Origin: Pseudomonadota bacterium
GTDB taxonomy: Bacteria > Pseudomonadota > Alphaproteobacteria > Caulobacterales > Caulobacteraceae
DNA: 7,897 nt
Assembly: GCA_023445955.1 (NCBI GenBank)
Contig: JAEXJH010000097.1
Coordinates: 1 to 7,897, forward strand
Reading direction: 5' to 3'
Both the position numbers and the translations under genes were made by a program. Shown piece by piece: positions 1 through 7,897 of the stretch (within the stretch, counting starts at the first letter, position 1; every line of letters begins with the position of its first letter). Under the pieces are notes generated by a model. It had not been told where the DNA came from. It was given only the letters and a program-made list of their open reading frames with translations, and made no database searches.

Positions 1-16
1 AACGGGGGAGGTGGCG

Positions 17-34
17 CGCTGCGGATACGCAGCG
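17..34 (-). terminator. Candidate hairpin terminator after the M28 peptidase gene
   Basis: A perfect 7-bp inverted repeat (CGCTGCG / CGCAGCG) with a 4-base GATA loop lies 21 bp beyond the peptidase stop codon on the minus strand. It is GC-rich but not followed by a T-run, so an intrinsic terminator is only a possibility. The remainder of bases 1-55 shows no gene. Confidence 0.35.
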
Positions 35-55
35 TGACGGAGGGGGCGCTAAAGC

Positions 56-1498
56 TTACTTCGCGGCCGGAGCCGCCGCCTTCAGCGCGCGGAAGTCCAC
101 GTCGGTCTCGGCCACCAGGTAGATGAAGCTGACCCACGCAGCGACGTTCTGCGCCAGTTCGTTCGGACGGACCTTGTTCAGGGTGTCGTCCATGGTGTGG
201 TGGTAGTCGAAGTAGCGGCTGGCGTCCTGGCGCATCTCGACCGACGGCACGCCGGCGGATTCGAGGCCAGAGATGTCGGCGCCGCCGCTGCGGGCGGCTT
301 CACGCGCCACGTTGATCTTCAGCGGCATCAGCACGTTGGCCACGGTGGTGGCGAACGGGGCGCCCTGAGCGCCGGCCGGCAGCTTCAGCGAGAAGATGTT
401 GTCCGCGCCCTCGTCACTTTCGCCGGCCAGGACGATCTTCGGAACCTCGGCCTTGTGGGCTTCCAGATAGGCTTCCGACGAACCGCCGCTCTCTTCCGAG
501 CCCCACATCACGACGCGGATGGTGCGCTTGGGGTGCTTGGGCAGGTCGCCGATCAGCTTGCCGACGGCCGTGGTGATGCCGATGCCGGTGGCGTCGTCCA
601 GGGCGCCGGTGCCGACGTCCCAGCTGTCCAGGTGACCGCCGATGACGATGACTTCATCCGGCTTCTCAGAACCCTTGATCTCGCCCGAGATGTTCCAGGC
701 CACGGCGTTGGGGTTGGTGGTCGAGGCCAGCTTCAGCTTGATGCGCAGCGGACCCTTCTTGGCCAAGCGCTCCAGCTGCTCGGATTCCGGCACGCCCAGG
801 GCGGCTGAGGGCACGGTCGAGACGCCGTCGCCGAAGGCGGTGACGCCGGTGTGCGGCACGGTCGAGTCCGAGGTCGAGATCGAACGGATCAGCACGGCTA
901 CGGCGCCGCGCTTGGCGGCTTCGGTCGGGCCGGCGCGGCGCGAGATGCCGGCCATGCCGTAGCCCGAGGCGTCCTGGGTGCGGGCCATCGGCTGGGTGAT
1001 GACGACGATCTTGCCCTTCACGGCGCTTTCCGGCGCAGCCATCAGCTCGGCGAAGGTGTGGAACAGGGCGACGTCGGCCTCGATGCCTTCGGGCGGGGTC
1101 GGGACCGTGCGGCCCAGGCCCACGATCGACAGCTTCATCGGATACGGACCGACCAGCTCGGCGCTCTCTTCACCGCGCGTCCACGACGGCTTGGCGAACT
1201 GCTCGACCTTCACGTCGGTGAAGCCCAGGGCCTTCAGCTTGGCCGCGCCCCAGTCCTTGGCGCGCTCCATGGCCGGCGAGCCGACGAGGCGCGGGCCGAT
1301 GGTGGTGGTCAGGTCTTCGGTGATGTCCCAGGCCGTGCGGTCCAGCAGCGCCTTGTCGCGCAGGGCCTCGGCGGTGGCGACGGGATCGGCGGGCTTCGCA
1401 GCGGCGGGCGCGGCCTTGGCCGGCTTGGAAGATTCAGCGTGAGCAACGCCCGAAAGCAGGGCGAGCACGGCGGTGGCGGCCAGTAAGCGACGATACAT
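56..1498 (-). CDS. Secreted M28 family zinc peptidase, carboxypeptidase Q (PGCP)-like
   Basis: Predicted exported zinc exopeptidase of 480 residues that probably cleaves peptides or dipeptides in the periplasm; the substrate is unknown. Residues 1-21 form a signal peptide (YRR, hydrophobic stretch, AHA before the cut), followed by an Ala/Lys/Pro-rich linker to about 40. Residues about 120-260 look like a protease-associated insert. The M28 metal site is visible: GGHLD with H289, the LDD pair D301/D302, SEES with E335/E336, ESD with D362 and DYHHTMDD with H433/H434. The GGHLDSWDVG stretch and overall layout recall human plasma glutamate carboxypeptidase (CPQ). The ATG at 1498 is preceded by GGGGAG 11 bases upstream; a TTG two codons earlier (1504) is a possible alternative. 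The gene lies 98 bp beyond murB and probably has its own promoter. Family assignment is firm; a link to wall metabolism is only suggested by position. Confidence 0.93.
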   Translation of the reverse strand: MYRRLLAATAVLALLSGVAHAESSKPAKAAPAAAKPADPVATAEALRDKALLDRTAWDITEDLTTTIGPRLVGSPAMERAKDWGAAKLKALGFTDVKVEQFAKPSWTRGEESAELVGPYPMKLSIVGLGRTVPTPPEGIEADVALFHTFAELMAAPESAVKGKIVVITQPMARTQDASGYGMAGISRRAGPTEAAKRGAVAVLIRSISTSDSTVPHTGVTAFGDGVSTVPSAALGVPESEQLERLAKKGPLRIKLKLASTTNPNAVAWNISGEIKGSEKPDEVIVIGGHLDSWDVGTGALDDATGIGITTAVGKLIGDLPKHPKRTIRVVMWGSEESGGSSEAYLEAHKAEVPKIVLAGESDEGADNIFSLKLPAGAQGAPFATTVANVLMPLKINVAREAARSGGADISGLESAGVPSVEMRQDASRYFDYHHTMDDTLNKVRPNELAQNVAAWVSFIYLVAETDVDFRALKAAAPAAK

Positions 1499-1596
1499 GA
1501 GCAAGGATTCTCCCCAATGGCGCGGGAGTCATAGCACCGCTCTACGCCAGGGGGAGTCAGCAATACGCTGAACTGTCATGGAGCGTGCGGGCGCCC
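1499..1596 (-). promoter_or_regulatory. Intergenic region before the M28 peptidase with three GANTC sites and a candidate -10 element
   Basis: This short gap holds three GANTC sequences (1506-1510, 1526-1530, 1554-1558), the target of the alphaproteobacterial cell-cycle methylase CcrM. The second and third lie in a repeated TGACTCCC (minus strand; 1524-1531 and 1552-1559, 28 bp apart). The minus-strand sequence GCTATGAC (1528-1535) matches the Caulobacter housekeeping -10 consensus GCTANAWC except at one position and overlaps the middle GANTC. No convincing -35 was found at the usual distance. Methylation-sensitive transcription of the peptidase gene is an inference. Confidence 0.35.
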
Positions 1597-1612
1597 TTAG
1601 GCCGGGCGCCCG
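1588..1612 (-). terminator. Hairpin enclosing the murB stop codon, candidate terminator
   Basis: A perfect 9-bp inverted repeat (CGGGCGCCC / GGGCGCCCG) flanks a 7-base loop whose bases 1597-1599 are the murB TAA stop codon. It would form a very stable RNA hairpin at the end of the murC-murB transcript. No T-run follows, so it may stop transcription weakly, protect the 3' end, or act on termination of translation. The GGGCGCCC core is itself palindromic, which makes such repeats easier to get by chance in GC-rich DNA. Confidence 0.4.
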
Positions 1613-2502
1613 ATGCGCTTGATCTCCCAGTCCAGCTGCACGCCGGTCTTTTCCTTGACGTCAGTGCGGACGGCTTCGCCCAGCCCTTCCAGGTCGGCGG
1701 CGGTCGCCTCGCCCGTATTGATCAGAAAGTTGCTGTGCAGCGGCGAGAACATCGCCCCGCCAAACGGCTTGCCGCGCCAACCGGCCTCGTCGACCAGCTT
1801 CCACGACGAGTGGCCCGGCGGGTTCTTGAAGGTCGAGCCGCCGGTCTTCTCGCGGATCGGCTGGGTGGTCTCGCGACGGCTGGTGATCTCGGCCATCCGG
1901 GCCTTGATCGCTTCGGCCTCGTCGGCGGTCCCTTCGTAGATCGCGTCGAGCACGAAGACGGTGTCGCCGTCCTGCAAGGCGCTGTGGCGATAGGTGTAGT
2001 GCAGGTCCTCGACGGACAGCTCACGCACCTCACCGGCGCGGTCCATGACCCGGACGGACTTCACGACATTGACGGTCTCGGAGCCGTAGCAGCCGGCGTT
2101 CATGATCACCGCGCCGCCGACCGTGCCGGGGATGCCGGCATAGAATTCCAGCCCCGCGATGCCGGCTTCCGCGGCCTTGCGGGCCAGGATGGCGTCCGGC
2201 ACGGCGCTGCCCGCTTTGATGCGGTTATCGCCCAGCGGCTCGACGCCGTTGAAGCCCTTGCCCAGGCGGATGATCACGCCCTCAACGCCGCCGTCGCGGA
2301 CCAGCAGGTTGGAGCCCACGCCGATGGCCATGACCGGCACGGTCGGACCCAGGGCCTTCAGGAAGTCCGACAGGTCCTGCTCGTCGGCCGGCAGGAACAC
2401 CACGTCGGCCGGACCGCCGACCCGGAACCAGGTGAACGGCGCCAGGGCCTCGTCGATCAGCAGCTTGCCACGGACGGTCGGGAGATTGGTTTTCCAGCTC
2501 AT
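1597..2502 (-). CDS. murB: UDP-N-acetylenolpyruvoylglucosamine reductase MurB
   Basis: Cytoplasmic FAD enzyme that reduces UDP-GlcNAc-enolpyruvate with NADPH to UDP-MurNAc, the second committed step of peptidoglycan precursor synthesis and the source of MurC's substrate. The 301-residue length is normal for the shorter MurB class. The FAD-binding part shows WFRVGGPAD (25-33), [12 protein letters not shown] (61-72) and [22 protein letters not shown] (121-142). Active-site positions are visible: YRHS with Y171/R172, the proton-donor serine S223 in GGSTFKNP, and E293 near the C-terminus. The ATG at 2502 lies 9 bases beyond the stop of the small membrane protein gene and has no clear Shine-Dalgarno sequence, so translation may depend on coupling. 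The stop codon sits in the loop of a GC hairpin. Confidence 0.97.
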   Translation of the reverse strand: MSWKTNLPTVRGKLLIDEALAPFTWFRVGGPADVVFLPADEQDLSDFLKALGPTVPVMAIGVGSNLLVRDGGVEGVIIRLGKGFNGVEPLGDNRIKAGSAVPDAILARKAAEAGIAGLEFYAGIPGTVGGAVIMNAGCYGSETVNVVKSVRVMDRAGEVRELSVEDLHYTYRHSALQDGDTVFVLDAIYEGTADEAEAIKARMAEITSRRETTQPIREKTGGSTFKNPPGHSSWKLVDEAGWRGKPFGGAMFSPLHSNFLINTGEATAADLEGLGEAVRTDVKEKTGVQLDWEIKRIGRPA

Positions 2503-2511
2503 ACGGGGGCT

Positions 2512-2787
2512 CTAGCGCGTCCTGGACCGTTTCTCAAAGTGCTCGACCGTCCACCAGGCCAGGACGAGCAGGATGCCGACGACGATCAGGGCGATATGCG
2601 CCCAGTGCTCCATCGGCGTGACATAGGTGACGCCGGTCGGCTGCTTCAGCGCCACGACGAACGGGCCGTCGGGCGCCTTGGGACGGCGGGTGATCAGCAG
2701 CCGGGTGAACCACCAGCTTCCCGCCAGGTACGCGATCACCCCAAGGACGATCGCGGCCTTGGTCGCGAGCCAGCGGTCGATCCTCAC
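2512..2787 (-). CDS. Small two-helix membrane protein between murC and murB
   Basis: A 91-residue protein that I do not recognise. Two hydrophobic segments, about 11-32 (rich in Trp/Phe at its end) and 63-80, predict two membrane spans joined by a loop of about 30 residues. The N-terminus (R2, R5, K10) and C-terminus (KRSRTR) are basic, which fits both ends lying in the cytoplasm. It starts with GTG at 2787; a GAGG that overlaps the murC stop codon lies 8 bases upstream, so its translation is probably coupled to murC. The spacing to murB (9 bases) places it inside a murC-orf-murB operon. Compact spacing, a real ribosome binding site and clean membrane pattern support a true gene. A role in wall synthesis or at the divisome is suggested only by position. 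Confidence 0.82.
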   Translation of the reverse strand: MRIDRWLATKAAIVLGVIAYLAGSWWFTRLLITRRPKAPDGPFVVALKQPTGVTYVTPMEHWAHIALIVVGILLVLAWWTVEHFEKRSRTR

Positions 2788-2797
2788 TTCGCCAACC

Positions 2798-4214
<1,417 letters not shown>

Positions 4215-4216
<2 letters not shown>

Positions 4217-4724
4217 GAAAAGCCGATTAGACCAATTCCGCGCGGTGGGAAACGCCCTCCTGATCCTGTGTGTGTGGACAGCCTCCGCTCACGCCCAGGC
4301 GCCCTCTCCTGCCCCGCTTGAGCTGCGGCTGGCCGATGTCGGCCGCTTCGCCAGCTTCGTCGACCTGACCAGCCGCCAGCCCGAGGGCTCGGCCGTACAG
4401 GTCCGCGTCCTCCAGGTGGCCGAGGCCGACTTCGAAGTAGCCGGCGAAGCCTATTGGGGCGGCTGGCGCCACGAGGTCATCGACTGCCAGCTGCGCACCC
4501 TTGCCCACGCCGGCTTCTCCAGCCTGCGCGCCACCGGCCGCGAAGGTCCGCTGATGGGCGATCGCCGCCCGGCCGTGGTCCCCGCCCCCGGCGGCACGGA
4601 CGAAGCAGTGTTGAAGGTGGTCTGCGACGGCTGGAAGCCGTTCAAGCCCGTCCCGGTCGCCACCAGCGTTGAACAGGCGGTGAAGCTCGCCCGCCCGCTG
4701 ATCGAGACAGGGGCGGAACCGTAG
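4215..4724 (+). CDS. Secreted protein of unknown family, antisense between murG and murC
   Basis: A 169-residue protein that I do not recognise. Residues 1-27 are a convincing signal peptide: basic start (K2, R4, R9), hydrophobic stretch about 11-21, and AHA before QA at residue 28, so the mature protein (about 142 residues) should be periplasmic or secreted. The mature part has two cysteines, C91 and C137, which could form a disulfide, and is rich in Trp/Gly around [11 protein letters not shown] (78-88). An ATG 93 bases upstream is in frame, but the signal peptide begins exactly at 4215, which fixes the start. It runs against the surrounding genes: its ATG overlaps the murC ATG by two bases, and it ends 22 bp from the murG stop. 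Ribosome binding site is weak. Its promoter, if separate, must lie within murC. Export suggests an envelope role, but no function can be assigned. Confidence 0.8.
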
Positions 4725-4736
4725 GTAGGATCGGCG

Positions 4737-4758
4737 ACGGCGCGACCTAGCGCGCCGT
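4737..4758 (-). terminator. Hairpin enclosing the murG stop codon, candidate bidirectional terminator
   Basis: A perfect 8-bp inverted repeat (ACGGCGCG / CGCGCCGT) flanks a 6-base loop that contains the murG TAG stop codon (4747-4749). It lies 12 bases beyond the stop of the convergent plus-strand gene, so it could end transcripts from both sides. No T-run follows on either strand. If it terminates well, murC would need its own promoter. Confidence 0.45.
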
Positions 4759-5832
4759 GCGCTCCACCAGGTCCGCCAGCTCTTCCGCCGCGTTCGGCTT
4801 GGCCACCGACCGCGCGCCGGCCGCCATCTTGGCCAGGCGTTCGGGGTTCTTGAGCAGGGCGTTCAGCGCCCCGGCCATGGCGTCCACCGTCAGTTCGTCT
4901 TCCAGGCACACGGCCGCGCCGCCGGCCTCTTCCAGGAGCTTGGCGTTGAAGCGCTGGTGGTCGTCGGCGGCGATCTTCAGCGGCACCAGGATCGAGGGGC
5001 GGCCGGCGACGGCCAACTCCGTGCAGGTCGAGGCGCCCGAGCGGCCGATGACCAGGTGGGCCTGGCGCAGATAGCCGGCCATGTCGCGGAAGAACGGCGC
5101 GACCTCGCAGTCGACCATGGCGTTGCGATAGATCTTGCGGGCGCTTTCCATGCTCTCGGCGCGAGCCTGCTGGAAGACCTTCAGGCGCGACCGCATGTCC
5201 TCGGGCAGCTTGGCGACGGCTTCAGGGATCAACTCCGACAGCAGGCGCGCGCCCTGGCTGCCGCCGGTGACGAGGACCCGCAGCTGCACTTCCGGCGCGA
5301 TGTACGGCACCTCGTAGAGGTCGCGCACCGGCGGGCGCACGGGGTTGCCGACCACGTGGGCGCGCGCCTTCACGGCGGGCTTGGCCATCTGCAGCGTCGG
5401 GAAGGCGCAAGCTACCTCGTCGACGCGCGGGGCCAGGAAGCGGTTCACGCGGCCCAGGACCGCGTTCTGCTCGTGGATCACCGTTGGGCGCTTCTGGCTC
5501 AGCGCGCCCAGCAGGGCCGGCAGCGCCGGATAGCCGCCGAAGCCGACGACGACGGCCGGGTCCAGGCGCTTGAAGGCCGTGCGGGCCTCCATCACGCCCT
5601 GCATGACGGTGAAGCCAGCCTTGATCATGCCCAGCGGGTCGTTGGACTTGGCCGTGGCGGCCGACAGCGCCAGGCGCTCTTCGGCCGGGAACTTGTCGGC
5701 GTACATCGCGCCGCGATCGTCCGTGGCCAGCACGACGCGCCAGCCGCGCGCGGACAGGGCCTCAGCCAAGGCCTGGGCGGGGAACATATGGCCGCCGGTT
5801 CCCCCGGCGGCGACGACTGCCAGCTTGCTCAT
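4747..5832 (-). CDS. murG: UDP-GlcNAc--lipid I N-acetylglucosaminyltransferase MurG
   Basis: GT28-family glycosyltransferase at the inner face of the cytoplasmic membrane; transfers GlcNAc from UDP-GlcNAc to lipid I to give lipid II, the substrate of FtsW. The 361 residues show both Rossmann halves: GGTGGH glycine loop (10-15), FGGYP (98-102), HEQN (120-123), GNPVR (162-166), then TGGSQGA (189-195), the UDP-GlcNAc site RSGAST...E272 (264-272) and DDHQRFNA (290-297). The ATG at 5832 was chosen because MurG proteins begin just before the glycine loop; an ATG 15 codons earlier would overlap ftsW and add residues outside the family alignment. One base separates the ftsW TGA from this ATG, and no good Shine-Dalgarno is seen, so translational coupling with ftsW is likely. 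The stop codon lies in a hairpin loop. Confidence 0.97.
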   Translation of the reverse strand: MSKLAVVAAGGTGGHMFPAQALAEALSARGWRVVLATDDRGAMYADKFPAEERLALSAATAKSNDPLGMIKAGFTVMQGVMEARTAFKRLDPAVVVGFGGYPALPALLGALSQKRPTVIHEQNAVLGRVNRFLAPRVDEVACAFPTLQMAKPAVKARAHVVGNPVRPPVRDLYEVPYIAPEVQLRVLVTGGSQGARLLSELIPEAVAKLPEDMRSRLKVFQQARAESMESARKIYRNAMVDCEVAPFFRDMAGYLRQAHLVIGRSGASTCTELAVAGRPSILVPLKIAADDHQRFNAKLLEEAGGAAVCLEDELTVDAMAGALNALLKNPERLAKMAAGARSVAKPNAAEELADLVERTAR

Positions 5833-5833
5833 C

Positions 5834-7006
5834 TCAGGCGAAAGCGCCGCCGAGGCTGAACTCGCCGCTGGCCCCATAGGCGCCGGGGCGCTTGCGAACC
5901 AAAGCCAGGGCCATGCCCAGCGTCAAACCCATCGCGAGCATGGAAGAGCCCCCGTAACTGATGAACGGAAGCGTCATGCCCTTGGTCGGGATCATGTTCA
6001 AGTTCACGGCGATATTGATGATGGCCTGCTGGCCCACCAAAACGAACAATCCGGCGGCCGCGACCTGCTCGAACGGGTCGTTCAGCTTCATGGCCTTGTA
6101 CAGTCCGCGCACAACCAGGAAGGCGAAGATCGCGATCAGCGCCCACGAAAAGATCAGGCCGTATTCCTCGGCGGCCACCGAATAGATGAAGTCGGTGTGC
6201 AGGTCGGGCACGTGGCGCTTCATGACGCCCTCGCCCGGACCGCGGCCGAAGAAGCCGCCGGCGCGGATGGCCTCGGCGGCGCGGGTGATCTGGTGGGTGT
6301 CGGCCTGGTCGGGGCTGAGGAACTTCTGCACGCGGGCGTGCACGTGGTCGAACAGGAAGTAGGTCGAGCCCAGGCCCGCCAGCGCCACCGCGCCCAGGCC
6401 CATGATCCACGAGATCGGCACCCCGGCCATCCAGAAGGCGGCCCCGAAGGCGATGGTGATCAGCACGGTCTGGCCGACGTCAGGCTGCACCAGGAGCAAG
6501 CCCACGGCGATGAAATAGAGCAGGAAGGCGATCGACACGCCGGGCACGCCCTCGCCTTTCTGGCCCTCGGCGAACATCCACGAGACCAGCACGATCAGCG
6601 CCGGCTTCATGAACTCGGACGGTTGCAGGGTGAAGCCGCCGAACTGCAGCCAGCGCGTGGCGCCCTTGGCGTTGTGGCCGATGAACGGCAGGGCGATCAT
6701 GATCGCGATGGCCACGATGTAGATGAAGAACGCCGCCCGCCGGATGCCCTTGGGCGACAGCATCGACACTGTCAGCATCACAACCGACGAGGCGGTGGCG
6801 AAGAAGCACATGCGGATGGCGAAGTGGAACTGGTCGTCGATGCCGATCCGCTGGGCCGCGGCCGGGCTCGAGGCGAACGACAGCAGCATGCCCAGCGTGG
6901 CCAGCAGGGCCGTCGCGCCCAGCAGCCAGCGATCGGTCGTCCACCACCAGATGCCGAGCGCGGTGCGGTCGGTGCGGGCGAAAGCATGTGTCGCGTTGGA
7001 GGCCAT
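5834..7006 (-). CDS. ftsW: Septal peptidoglycan glycosyltransferase FtsW (SEDS family)
   Basis: Polytopic inner-membrane SEDS protein that polymerises lipid II into glycan strands at the division site with its class B penicillin-binding partner FtsI. The 390 residues contain about ten hydrophobic segments starting near residue 27. Family motifs are present: GATRWLQFGGFTLQPSE (115-131), QPDVGQ (174-179), GRGPGEGVMK (254-263), VPDLHTDFIYS (266-276) with D272 at the conserved catalytic aspartate, and the C-terminal NMIPTKGMTLPFISYGGSS (337-355). RodA shares the fold, but the dcw neighbours and the FISYGGSS form favour FtsW. The ATG at 7006 lacks a Shine-Dalgarno sequence. It heads the leftward run ftsW-murG, and the divergent gap upstream contains a GANTC site eight bases before the ATG, suggesting cell-cycle timing. 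No murD precedes it here. Confidence 0.97.
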   Translation of the reverse strand: MASNATHAFARTDRTALGIWWWTTDRWLLGATALLATLGMLLSFASSPAAAQRIGIDDQFHFAIRMCFFATASSVVMLTVSMLSPKGIRRAAFFIYIVAIAIMIALPFIGHNAKGATRWLQFGGFTLQPSEFMKPALIVLVSWMFAEGQKGEGVPGVSIAFLLYFIAVGLLLVQPDVGQTVLITIAFGAAFWMAGVPISWIMGLGAVALAGLGSTYFLFDHVHARVQKFLSPDQADTHQITRAAEAIRAGGFFGRGPGEGVMKRHVPDLHTDFIYSVAAEEYGLIFSWALIAIFAFLVVRGLYKAMKLNDPFEQVAAAGLFVLVGQQAIINIAVNLNMIPTKGMTLPFISYGGSSMLAMGLTLGMALALVRKRPGAYGASGEFSLGGAFA

Positions 7007-7107
7007 GGGCGGAGAGTCGGACCGCAGGGTTAATCAAATCTTGCTTGGCCACTGTAAGCTGGTGGACATGCGTCGAAAAGCGCCCGCGACCGCGCTATGA
7101 AGTCGCC
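7007..7107. promoter_or_regulatory. Divergent intergenic region upstream of ftsW
   Basis: This 101-bp gap separates the starts of ftsW (leftward) and the helical-repeat gene (rightward) and must contain promoters for both, if each has one. It holds a GANTC methylation site at 7014-7018 and, on the minus strand, TTAACC (the plus-strand GGTTAA at about 7028-7033), which resembles one half of the CtrA box TTAA-N7-TTAA; the other half does not match. No -35/-10 pair could be assigned with confidence on either strand. Confidence 0.4.
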
Positions 7108-7506
7108 ATGACTGCTTCGACCGACCTCCGCACCCTCGAAACCACGACCGACGACGCCGAGCGCGACGCCCTGGCCCTGCACCTGGCCGAGACCGGCGCT
7201 CAGGGCGTGGAGCCGGTGTTGCTCGCGCTGATCCAGCGCCCCGACCTGGCCGACAAGCGCGGGTCCTTGATCCATGCCCTGGGCTATCTCGACTGCTCGG
7301 ACCACCTCGTCCTGCTGGTCGAGCTGGTCGCTTCCGGCAACTTCGAGGCCGCCCACGAGGCGCTTCAGGCGCTGGAGACGGTCGACGAGGCCGACGCCGA
7401 CGATGTCGAGCGCGCCCAAGCCATCCTCGACCGCGCGCGCAGCATCGCCAACATTGAGCCCTGGCGCATCAGCCTGGTCGAAGAGCTGTCCGAGATGTTC
7501 GACTAG
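7108..7506 (+). CDS. Small acidic helical-repeat (HEAT-like) protein
   Basis: A 132-residue acidic, largely helical protein without signal peptide or membrane segment, so cytosolic. Residues about 33-90 contain two or three amphipathic helices with HEAT-like spacing (RGSLIHALGYLD at 51-62, then HLVLLVELVASGNFEAAHEALQALE at 66-90), followed by an acidic stretch (DEADADDVE, 93-101) and a C-terminal helix. HEAT-like repeats usually mediate protein contacts; no partner or function can be named. The start at 7108 was chosen because the in-frame upstream region would run through the ftsW leader and reads as low-complexity basic sequence; GAAG lies 5 bases before this ATG. Its TAG stop shares four bases (CTAG) with the trxC stop on the other strand. 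Some Caulobacterales-type genomes may carry a conserved hypothetical here, which a search would show. Confidence 0.8.
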   Translation: MTASTDLRTLETTTDDAERDALALHLAETGAQGVEPVLLALIQRPDLADKRGSLIHALGYLDCSDHLVLLVELVASGNFEAAHEALQALETVDEADADDVERAQAILDRARSIANIEPWRISLVEELSEMFD

Positions 7507-7897
7507 GCCAGCGCCCGCCGCGTCCAGTCGACGATCTGCGGCGCGGTCATGGCCCCGGCCTGGCGCGCGATCACCTGGCCGTCGCGATAGAGCACCAGCG
7601 TCGGGATGCTGCTGACGTTCAACGCGCCCGCGGCGGCTGGTTCGGCATCGGAATCGAGCTTCAGCAGGCGAACGGCCGGCTCCAGCTGGCGGGCGGCGGC
7701 CTCGAAGGCCGGCGCCATGCTCCGGCACGGCCCGCACCACGGCGCCCAGACGTCCAGCAGCAAGGCCACGCCCTTGGTCATCCGGCGATGACGGTCCAGC
7801 GCCGCGCCGGTCACGGCCGTCGGCCCGCCGGTGAACAGCGGCGACTTGCACTGGCCGCACTTGGCCGACAACGGATCACGATCCTGCGGCAGACGAT
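7503..7897 (-). CDS. trxC: Thioredoxin 2 (TrxC), N-terminus cut by the window edge
   Basis: Cytoplasmic disulfide reductase with the thioredoxin active site WCGPC (visible residues 53-57) and the cis-proline of SSIPT (P98). Unlike thioredoxin 1 it has an N-terminal zinc-binding extension: KCGQCKSPLF supplies one CxxC pair (C13, C16). The reading frame stays open to the last base and reads RLPQDRDPLSAKCGQC, matching the usual TrxC layout in which a first CxxC and an Asn-Arg precede it, so the true start and first zinc pair lie beyond base 7897. A TTG at 7871 would remove half of the zinc site and is not taken as the start. 130 residues are visible, out of roughly 140-150 expected. The gene converges with the helical-repeat gene and shares the CTAG at its stop. 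Confidence 0.93.
   Translation of the reverse strand, partial: RLPQDRDPLSAKCGQCKSPLFTGGPTAVTGAALDRHRRMTKGVALLLDVWAPWCGPCRSMAPAFEAAARQLEPAVRLLKLDSDAEPAAAGALNVSSIPTLVLYRDGQVIARQAGAMTAPQIVDWTRRALA

Noticed and set aside
4957..5859. 300-codon open frame on the plus strand opposite murG
   Set aside because: Antisense shadow of murG with no recognisable domain.
5833..5877. Upstream ATG giving MurG 15 more residues
   Set aside because: The extra residues overlap ftsW and precede the usual MurG N-terminus; the ATG at 5832 starts right at the family's beginning.
5570..7033. 487-codon open frame on the plus strand opposite ftsW and the start of murG
   Set aside because: Shadow of ftsW; composed of hydrophilic His/Gln/Arg-rich sequence typical of reverse complements of membrane protein genes.
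6988..7107. Longer version of the helical-repeat protein
   Set aside because: The extra 40 residues overlap the ftsW start and look unlike the acidic helical rest of the protein.
7075..7107. Candidate -10 GCTATGAA before the helical-repeat gene
   Set aside because: No matching -35 at the right distance and only about ten bases to the ATG; too weak to list.
7869..7871. TTG as the start of the thioredoxin
   Set aside because: The frame remains open to the window edge with TrxC-like sequence (RLPQDRDP) before it; starting here would lose half of the zinc site.

Overview
The window comes from a high-GC alphaproteobacterium, most likely of the Caulobacterales (Caulobacter/Phenylobacterium/Brevundimonas type). 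This is inferred from the character of the FtsW, MurG, MurC and MurB proteins, the GC-rich codon use with mostly weak ribosome binding sites, and GANTC sites (the CcrM methylation target of this group) clustered in intergenic DNA. No database search was possible. It is chromosomal core sequence: no insertion sequence, integrase, CRISPR array, tRNA or rRNA was seen.

Most of the window is the middle of the dcw (division and cell wall) cluster, transcribed leftwards on the minus strand: ftsW (7006-5834), murG (5832-4747), murC (4216-2798), a small two-helix membrane protein gene (2787-2512) and murB (2502-1597). FtsW polymerises glycan strands at the septum. MurG makes its substrate, lipid II. 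MurC adds L-alanine to UDP-MurNAc, and MurB makes that UDP-MurNAc. Left of murB, after a 98-bp gap with GANTC sites, lies a secreted M28-family zinc peptidase of the carboxypeptidase Q type (1498-56), also on the minus strand.

Two plus-strand genes interrupt this leftward run. One (4215-4724), for a secreted protein of unknown family, sits between murG and murC. It starts head to head with murC on a shared CATG and ends 22 bp from murG, so any ftsW-murG-murC read-through transcript would be antisense to it. The other (7108-7506), for a small acidic helical-repeat-like protein, lies upstream of ftsW. It ends on a CTAG that also holds the stop codon of trxC, a thioredoxin 2 gene cut off by the right edge. 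No murD is seen next to ftsW, and ddl/ftsQ/ftsA/ftsZ, if present, lie outside the window.

No undescribed defence or mobile system is visible. The points most worth a second look are the antisense secreted gene inside the mur run with its overlapping start, perfect GC-rich hairpins at the 3' ends of murG, murC and murB (two with the stop codon in the loop), the GANTC cluster before the peptidase gene, and the uncharacterised two-helix membrane protein between murC and murB.
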